Below, piece after piece: positions 14,668 through 19,072 of a stretch of 19,072 nucleotides of DNA. The notes below the pieces were generated by a model. That model searched no databases, was not told the origin of the DNA, and saw only the letters and a list, made by a program, of their open reading frames with translations. Source of the DNA: Eshraghiella sp045124255 (GTDB lineage Bacteria > Bacillota > Clostridia > Lachnospirales > Lachnospiraceae); NCBI GenBank assembly GCA_045124255.1, contig JBGVLM010000021.1, forward strand, positions 1-19,072. The letters are read 5' to 3'. The position numbers were made by a program, and so were the translations under genes. Position 1 is the first letter of the stretch. Every line of letters starts with the position of its first letter.

Positions 14668-16155
14668 ATGGCAAAGAAATTTATAAAAATACATTCTTTA
14701 AAATTTAAATTTACTTTAATCATGGCGGCACTTGTAACAGCGGTTGTTGTTTTAATTTGTGTTGTGAATTCAACTTTTTTTGAAAACTATTATATTAATG
14801 ACAGAGTTAATCTGCTTATCCGTTCGTATAACGAATTGAAAGAGGTATATCTGGATGATGATTATTCGATTGATAAGGCTGTTGAGAAGGTTGTTCAGCT
14901 TAATACCCTTCATAATATTAATACCTGCTTTATTGACAGTAATTGGAATGTTGTATACAGCTCGCAGAATAACTCCAAGGAAATGATTCTCAGATATAAA
15001 GAGAATCTGTTTAATAAAGATACGGGTGTTATTGTAATAGTGGAAAATACTGAATATTCAATTGTCAGAAGTGAAAATCCTGACCGTGGTTTTTCATATC
15101 TGGAGATTTACGGAACTCTTGACAATGGTTCACAGATACTTATGCAGATTACTTTGGACAGCATTCAGGAAAATGTAAGGATTTTTAACCGTTTTGTGCA
15201 GCTTATCGGTATCGTAATGGTTGTTGTAAGTATTTTGATTGTATACTTTATTGCGGATAGCTTTACAAAGCCCGTTAAAGAGCTGTCACTTGTTGCAGAG
15301 AAGATGTCAAACATGGATTTCAGCGTTAAATATTCACGGCATGACAGAAGCGAAATCGGTTTATTGGGTCACAGTATTAATAAGATGTCGGATAAGCTTG
15401 AACAGAATATTTCTGATTTGAAGGCGGCTAATATTGAATTGCAGCGGGATATTGAGCTTAAAGATAAGAACGAGGAAATGCGAAGTGAATTCCTGTCAAA
15501 TGTTTCCCATGAGCTGAAAACTCCGCTCGCTCTGGTTCAGGGCTATGCAGAGGGCCTGAAGGAAGGGATTAGTGATGACCCTGAGAGTATGGAATATTAT
15601 TGCGATATAATTATTGATGAAACAAATAAAATGAACAGCATGGTTAAGAAGCTTCTTACCCTCAATCAGATTGAATTCGGCAACGAACCCGTAAGTATTG
15701 AGCATATTGATGTGAGTGAGTTTATTAAATCAATATTAAAATCATATAGTCTCAGAATTGAGCAGAAGGGTATCAGACTGACCACATATATTGAAGAACC
15801 GTTATTTGCATGGTTTGATTCAATGCAGTTAGAAGAGGTGTTTGTTAATTTCCTGTCAAACGCAATGAATCATTGTGACGGAGATATGCTTATACATGTT
15901 TCGGCATATTCTGATAAAGATAATGTAATTGTCAAGGTTTTTAATACCGGATTAAATATACCTGAAAATGATTTGGAAAGAATTTGGGAGAAATTCTACA
16001 AGGTTGACAAGGCAAGAACAAGGGAATACGGCGGAAATGGTATAGGATTGTCAATTGTTAAGGCGATTCTTGACAAATACGAGGCCGGTTATGGAGTTGA
16101 GAATAAATCCAATGGTGTTGAATTCTGGTTTATGCTTGATGGCAGAAATAATTAG
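14668..16155 (+). CDS. sensor histidine kinase
   Basis: This is a 495-residue membrane kinase. Transmembrane segments lie at about residues 14-35 and 176-198 and bracket an external sensor of about 140 residues of unrecognised fold. A HAMP domain (about 198-250) follows, then the HisKA domain with the phosphorylated H281 in NVSHELKTPLALVQGYAEGLKEG, and an HATPase domain with N-box NFLSNAMNH, KFYKVDKARTREYGGNGIGLSIVKAI and EFWFML. The first ATP-lid motif reads VFNTGLNIP, with Asn where many kinases have Asp, a substitution common in this Gram-positive subgroup. It has its own promoter and lies after livF. Its likely partner is the response regulator at 9017, and the lipoprotein at 16216 follows closely. 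Confidence 0.93.
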   Translation: MAKKFIKIHSLKFKFTLIMAALVTAVVVLICVVNSTFFENYYINDRVNLLIRSYNELKEVYLDDDYSIDKAVEKVVQLNTLHNINTCFIDSNWNVVYSSQNNSKEMILRYKENLFNKDTGVIVIVENTEYSIVRSENPDRGFSYLEIYGTLDNGSQILMQITLDSIQENVRIFNRFVQLIGIVMVVVSILIVYFIADSFTKPVKELSLVAEKMSNMDFSVKYSRHDRSEIGLLGHSINKMSDKLEQNISDLKAANIELQRDIELKDKNEEMRSEFLSNVSHELKTPLALVQGYAEGLKEGISDDPESMEYYCDIIIDETNKMNSMVKKLLTLNQIEFGNEPVSIEHIDVSEFIKSILKSYSLRIEQKGIRLTTYIEEPLFAWFDSMQLEEVFVNFLSNAMNHCDGDMLIHVSAYSDKDNVIVKVFNTGLNIPENDLERIWEKFYKVDKARTREYGGNGIGLSIVKAILDKYEAGYGVENKSNGVEFWFMLDGRNN

Positions 16156-16184
16156 TTGTTGTTTTTGAAAAAAAGTGGTAAAAT
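16156..16184 (+). promoter_or_regulatory. promoter for the lipoprotein gene
   Basis: TTGTTG at 16156-16161 directly follows the kinase stop codon. Seventeen bases later comes TAAAAT (16179-16184), preceded by TGG to form an extended -10. Transcription would start near 16191, about 25 bases before the TTG start. The lipoprotein can thus be made apart from the kinase. Confidence 0.5.
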
Positions 16185-16215
16185 AAATTATCATATTTAT
16201 ACGGGGATAATTACA

Positions 16216-16968
16216 TTGAAGAAAAGAATTTTAATTATTATGCTTTTATGCTTAACTCTTATGTGCGGATGTTCAATGGGCGTTGAGCTTAATTTACAAC
16301 AGAATAATATGGTTGCGGAATATGCAGCCGGAGTTTTGGTAAAATATTCCTATAATCATTCCAATCGTTATGGCTTAAGCTTGTCAGACGAAGATGAGCC
16401 GGGCTCTGAACAGGAGACAACTGAACCGGAGCAGCCGACATCTGAGGACGAGACTACTGAACCATCTGTCTCTCAGGATGAGACTACAGAACAGCCGACA
16501 ACCTCTGATGATAATAAGGAGACCACGGAGGCAGTTGAGGAATTTAAACTTGAACAGGTGCTCGGACTTGAGAATATTACTGTTAAATGTGACGGTTATG
16601 AGGTTATGGAATCAATAGATGCTGACCCGGAAGGATATTTTGTATTAGATGCGGAAAGCGGCTATGAATTTGTTGTGGTTAATTTTACTTTGACCAATAC
16701 CTCTGATGAGACCGTTATGGTCAGCACCGCTGATAGTAATATTATTCTTAAAGGCACTTTTAACGAGAAATACAGATACAATAACTATGATGCGTCTATT
16801 CTTCGTAATGATTTGACTGTATTGAAGGATACGGAAATCGAAGGCGGTGCAGAATATAAGGCAGTTGCCATTTTTATGGTGCCTGCCGATGTATCAGAGT
16901 CTATAGAGAGCTTTGTTATTAAGATTGCTTCTGACAGCAGCGACGGCGGTATTTGTGTAATTAAATAA
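16216..16968 (+). CDS. TTG-initiated lipoprotein with Thr/Glu-rich linker and DUF4352-like domain
   Basis: The preferred start is the TTG at 16216. It follows GGGGATAA and gives a clean lipoprotein signal, MKKRILIIMLLCLTLMCGC, with the lipidated cysteine at residue 19. The protein is then 250 residues. The upstream in-frame extension to 16156 lacks a ribosome binding site and would bury the signal. After a short region come about 50 residues (58-108) of low-complexity Glu/Thr/Pro/Ser with repeated ETTEP-like motifs, a surface spacer. The C-terminal 130 residues (GYEFVVVNFTLTNTSDETVMVS, and EYKAVAIFMVPADVSESIESFVIKI) look like the immunoglobulin-like DUF4352/telomere-repeat-associated beta fold seen in many Gram-positive lipoproteins. 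The domain call is by eye. It follows the kinase by 60 bases and may be part of its regulon or sensing system. Confidence 0.8.
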   Translation: MKKRILIIMLLCLTLMCGCSMGVELNLQQNNMVAEYAAGVLVKYSYNHSNRYGLSLSDEDEPGSEQETTEPEQPTSEDETTEPSVSQDETTEQPTTSDDNKETTEAVEEFKLEQVLGLENITVKCDGYEVMESIDADPEGYFVLDAESGYEFVVVNFTLTNTSDETVMVSTADSNIILKGTFNEKYRYNNYDASILRNDLTVLKDTEIEGGAEYKAVAIFMVPADVSESIESFVIKIASDSSDGGICVIK

Positions 16969-16986
16969 TATGTATAATAATATTTT

Positions 16987-17027
16987 ATCCCCTTTTCCGG
17001 GCAGTTTAACGGCTTGGAAAAGGGGAT
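16987..17027 (+). terminator. long-stem hairpin after the lipoprotein gene, probable terminator
   Basis: ATCCCCTTTTCC (16987-16998) pairs perfectly with GGAAAAGGGGAT (17016-17027), twelve pairs over a 17-base loop. Only TGTTTAG follows, so the uridine tract is weak, and it may also be an mRNA 3'-protecting stem. Confidence 0.6.
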
Positions 17028-17050
17028 TGTTTAGTTATGGAAAGCAATTT

Positions 17051-17092
17051 CCTGCATAAAAGAATGAAGCAAGCGACATTCTTTCTTGCAGG
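17051..17092 (+). other. second hairpin in the gap before the insertion sequence
   Basis: CCTGCATAAAAGAATG (17051-17066) pairs with CATTCTTTCTTGCAGG (17077-17092) at 14 of 16 positions, with a two-by-two internal loop and a 10-base apical loop. No uridine run follows and no gene is seen between 17028 and the insertion sequence. It may be a leader structure or the relic of a repeat. Its role is unknown. Confidence 0.5.
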
Positions 17093-17108
17093 TGTATATT
17101 ATGACTTA

Positions 17109-17116
17109 AAATTAGT
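17109..17116 (+). repeat. 8-base target-site duplication, left copy
   Basis: AAATTAGT directly abuts the left inverted repeat and is identical to 18932-18939. Eight bases is the duplication size expected for IS66-family transposition. Confidence 0.9.
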
Positions 17117-17132
17117 GTAACAGTTCAGCCTT
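17117..17132 (+). repeat. IS terminal inverted repeat, left
   Basis: GTAACAGTTCAGCCTT is the exact reverse complement of 18916-18931. Identity stops immediately inside (CACATAG against GTAATTT). Confidence 0.95.
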
Positions 17133-17175
17133 CACATAGTCAAAAGGGAGAATTTTAAAAAGTTTTTCGCAACAA

Positions 17176-17237
17176 TTGTCCACATAAAAAGCAGGGATTT
17201 TACTTAAGCATGCGTTTTTTCGGTTTCTTGTGGATAA
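17176..17237. promoter_or_regulatory. pair of DnaA-box-like sites in the IS left end
   Basis: TTGTCCACA at 17176-17184 (plus strand) is one base off the DnaA box TTATCCACA. TGTGGATAA at 17229-17237 is an exact box on the minus strand. They are inverted and 53 bases apart, inside the untranslated left end of the IS. Whether DnaA binds is not known. Confidence 0.35.
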
Positions 17238-17369
17238 TTCAGAATTGAAAGTCTCTAAAAACAGTATTTTTATGAAATTCCCAAAAAAGAAGTCCACATC
17301 CATTACTAATTTTAGAACAGTTTTTCACCGTCATTTTGACGAACCATTTTTTTGACGTATTTCCCTTTT

Positions 17370-17410
17370 CCATCTGTTTCTGATAAACTATGTTTATCAG
17401 AAACAGATGG
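17370..17410 (+). promoter_or_regulatory. 19-base perfect hairpin abutting the transposase ribosome binding site
   Basis: CCATCTGTTTCTGATAAAC (17370-17388) and GTTTATCAGAAACAGATGG (17392-17410) are perfectly complementary with a 3-base loop. Pairing can continue through TT/AA and two G-U pairs into the AAGGAG ribosome binding site (17411-17416). In RNA entering the IS from outside, this would hide the ribosome binding site. A transcript starting between the arms would leave it free. Confidence 0.75.
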
Positions 17411-17423
17411 AAGGAGAAGCCTC

Positions 17424-18887
17424 ATGGGAAGAAAAAGTAATTATGAAAATGGAATGTACCAGCAACTTATGGAAATCATGGGGCGTTTGGATAACGTTGA
17501 GAAAGAGCACAAACAGGAAGTACGACAACTGAAAACAGAAATATCTGACTTAAAACAAGAAAATAAATTTCTGCGTGAAGAAAACCAACTCCTTCGAGAG
17601 GATAATGCCCGTCTGAAAAGTATTATCAATAACGACAGTTCCAATACATCACTTCCACCGTCTACCGACCAAAAAGGCGGAAAACCTGCAAATACTTACA
17701 ACGGAAGAAAGAAAGCGGAACGTAAGGCAGGCGTTCAAAAGGGACATAAAGGAACAACACTTACAAAAGCAGAAATAGAAGAAAAAATCACCTCCTGCAG
17801 ATGCAGACATGAAATCAAAACAATTGGTAATACATCCGGACAGAAATATGTTACAAAATACGTTGTAGATTTAGCAGTAGAACCGGTTATTACCGAAATT
17901 CGTATTTATGCAGATGAAAACGGGAAGTTCGCCATTCCTGTTGAATATCGTAGCGATGTTACTTATGGATCAAATGTAAAATCATTGGCTGTATCCCTGT
18001 ATAGTGAAGGGGTTATGTCAAATGACAGAATAGCCTCTTTTTTAAATGCAGCAGGTAACGGAGAACTGGAATTATCAGAAGGCAGTATCTACGGCTTTTG
18101 CAAAAAATTAGCTCAAGTTTCAGAAACAAGCATTTTAAATCTTGAATCAGAAATGTTGAATCAGAAGGTTGTTGCAACGGATGCAACCACTGTAACGGTG
18201 AATGGAAAACAGAATTATATACGGAATTTCAGTGTAAAAAACAGTGTGGTTTATCACGCCATGAATAGCAAATCCATAGAAGCATTGAAGGAAATAAAAT
18301 TTCTGAAACATTATACGGGAACACTTCTTCACGACCACGAGACTGCTTTGTATCATTTTGGAACTGATCATGCAGAGTGCAATGTTCACATCATCCGGTA
18401 CCTTCGTAAAAATACAGAAGAAACCGGAAACGCATGGTCAGGTAAGATGATTGCACTTCTGTGTGAAATGAACAAAAAGCGTAAAGAGTTACAGGAACTG
18501 GGAGTAGGTTCATTTCCGGCTGAAACATTGAAAGAATATGAGGCAGAATATTTTTCATTGTTAGAAAAAGGTAAGGAAGAAAACAAAACAACCCCACATA
18601 AATATGCAAAACAGGATGAAAAGACATTGCTTAACCGAATGGAAAAGTACAGTCATAATCATCTTTTATTTCTGCAGGATTTTTCTGTTCCTTTTGATGA
18701 TAACATTTCAGAACGGGATTTGCGTAAAGCAAAAAACAGACAGAAAATGGCAGGAGGTTTTCGCAAGGAAAGTGGCAGTGAGATGTACTGTTCCATCATG
18801 ACTGTCATAGAAACCCTTAAGAAGAGAAAAATGGGAATAATGGAAAATCTAAAGAAGTTATTTATGGGCACACCGGCTATATTTTAG
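17424..18887 (+). CDS. IS66-family transposase (TnpC type)
   Basis: This is a 487-residue DDE transposase. The N-terminus has a long leucine-zipper-like coiled coil (about residues 20-70), then the family segment SSNTSLPPSTDQKGGKP and a basic region. A short C-R-C-R-H stretch near 125-129 is what remains of the usual zinc-binding part. The catalytic core reads VVATDATTV (D253), LLHDHETALY (D304), HAECNVHIIRYL, and FSVPFDDNISERDLRKAKNRQKMAGGFRKESG with E430. Alternative upstream starts in the open frame would run through the hairpin. The ATG at 17424 follows AAGGAG with the right spacing. The TAG stop lies in the 3' arm of a nine-pair hairpin (18871-18893). No truncation or frameshift is seen. 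Confidence 0.94.
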   Translation: MGRKSNYENGMYQQLMEIMGRLDNVEKEHKQEVRQLKTEISDLKQENKFLREENQLLREDNARLKSIINNDSSNTSLPPSTDQKGGKPANTYNGRKKAERKAGVQKGHKGTTLTKAEIEEKITSCRCRHEIKTIGNTSGQKYVTKYVVDLAVEPVITEIRIYADENGKFAIPVEYRSDVTYGSNVKSLAVSLYSEGVMSNDRIASFLNAAGNGELELSEGSIYGFCKKLAQVSETSILNLESEMLNQKVVATDATTVTVNGKQNYIRNFSVKNSVVYHAMNSKSIEALKEIKFLKHYTGTLLHDHETALYHFGTDHAECNVHIIRYLRKNTEETGNAWSGKMIALLCEMNKKRKELQELGVGSFPAETLKEYEAEYFSLLEKGKEENKTTPHKYAKQDEKTLLNRMEKYSHNHLLFLQDFSVPFDDNISERDLRKAKNRQKMAGGFRKESGSEMYCSIMTVIETLKKRKMGIMENLKKLFMGTPAIF

Positions 18888-18893
18888 CCGGTG
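18871..18893 (+). terminator. hairpin over the transposase stop codon
   Basis: CACCGGCTA (18871-18879) pairs perfectly with TAGCCGGTG (18885-18893) over a TATTT loop. The stop codon TAG is the first three bases of the right arm. There is no uridine run, so it is a weak terminator or a 3'-end-stabilising stem. Confidence 0.5.
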
Positions 18894-18915
18894 CAATACC
18901 CGTTGGATAAATTAC

Positions 18916-18931
18916 AAGGCTGAACTGTTAC
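18916..18931 (-). repeat. IS terminal inverted repeat, right
   Basis: AAGGCTGAACTGTTAC is the exact complement of the left repeat and marks the right boundary of the element. Confidence 0.95.
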
Positions 18932-18939
18932 AAATTAGT
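18932..18939 (+). repeat. 8-base target-site duplication, right copy
   Basis: AAATTAGT is identical to 17109-17116 and directly abuts the right inverted repeat. Confidence 0.9.
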
Positions 18940-18961
18940 TGAAAAAAATTTAAAATTCCTG

Positions 18962-18990
18962 TTGACTTTATCCGGCACATTTGATAATAT
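18962..18990 (+). promoter_or_regulatory. strong promoter for a gene beyond the window
   Basis: TTGACT at 18962-18967 and TAATAT at 18985-18990 are 17 bases apart, and the -10 is preceded by TGA. The IS ends 30 bases upstream of the -35, so its insertion may have removed upstream control sequences. No start codon with a ribosome binding site is seen before the window ends, so the leader is at least 75 bases. Confidence 0.6.
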
Positions 18991-19057
18991 ATCCCTTGCC
19001 GACAAAAAAGACATAAAACTGACAACAAAATAAATTAAAAATAATTTAAAAAAGTTG

Positions 19058-19071
19058 TTGACAAATGTCAA
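19058..19071 (+). promoter_or_regulatory. palindromic second -35-like element at the window edge
   Basis: TTGACA and TGTCAA, separated by two bases, form a dyad whose left arm is a consensus -35. A -10 would fall outside the window. It may be a second promoter with an operator. Confidence 0.25.
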
Positions 19072-19072
19072 A

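Larger units (their letters stand above)
17117..18931 (+). mobile_element. complete IS66-family insertion sequence, single-ORF type
   Basis: The 1815-base element is bounded by perfect 16-base inverted repeats, GTAACAGTTCAGCCTT at 17117-17132 and its complement at 18916-18931. It is flanked by identical 8-base duplications. Repeats beginning GTAA and an 8-base duplication are IS66 hallmarks. It carries only the large transposase, with no tnpA or tnpB, like the ISBst12-type subgroup. About 290 bases at the left end carry no supported gene but hold DnaA-box-like motifs and a long hairpin ahead of the transposase. The intact ends, open frame and matching duplications suggest a recent insertion. 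Confidence 0.95.

Noticed and set aside
17112..17303. 63-codon minus-strand frame in the IS left end
   Set aside because: The composition looks protein-like, but there is no ribosome binding site before its ATG and it runs through the IS inverted repeat into the target duplication. A remnant accessory gene cannot be fully excluded.

Overview
The window looks like chromosomal DNA from a low-to-moderate GC clostridial Firmicute, most likely a member of the Lachnospiraceae. Three things point there: the gene order secG-rnr-smpB-ssrA, consensus AAGGAGG-type ribosome binding sites with Gram-positive style promoters, and a tmRNA tag (ANDNLAIAA) of clostridial type. The genus cannot be fixed from sequence alone.

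Layout. (1) Bases 1-460 hold the start of a leftward gene that runs off the window, then an RTX/hemolysin-type repeat remnant. (2) Bases 560-6670 are a housekeeping block: exodeoxyribonuclease III, cofactor-independent phosphoglycerate mutase, SecG, RNase R, SmpB and the tmRNA gene. RNase R, SmpB and tmRNA together rescue stalled ribosomes and degrade the faulty mRNA. Between the tmRNA 3' end and its apparent terminator lie two nearly identical 95-base tandem units, each able to fold into two hairpins. This is the least explained element in the window. (3) Bases 6845-8964 hold a chemoreceptor with almost no extracellular sensor domain and an unrecognised single-pass membrane protein. (4) Bases 9017-16968 hold an OmpR-type response regulator, a complete branched-chain amino acid ABC transporter (livJHMGF), a sensor histidine kinase and a TTG-initiated lipoprotein. 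The kinase and regulator flank the liv operon, so the two-component pair appears split by it. (5) Bases 17109-18939 are a complete single-ORF IS66-family insertion sequence with 16-base perfect terminal inverted repeats and an intact 8-base target duplication. It sits just upstream of a strong promoter for a gene beyond the window.

Regulatory signals read directly include convincing promoters for secG, livJ, the kinase, the lipoprotein and the off-window gene, and strong terminators after secG, the tmRNA region, the chemoreceptor and livF. The transposase ribosome binding site lies beside and partly within a 19-base perfect hairpin that could block translation of read-through transcripts. All motif, fold and family calls were made by eye, without database searches.
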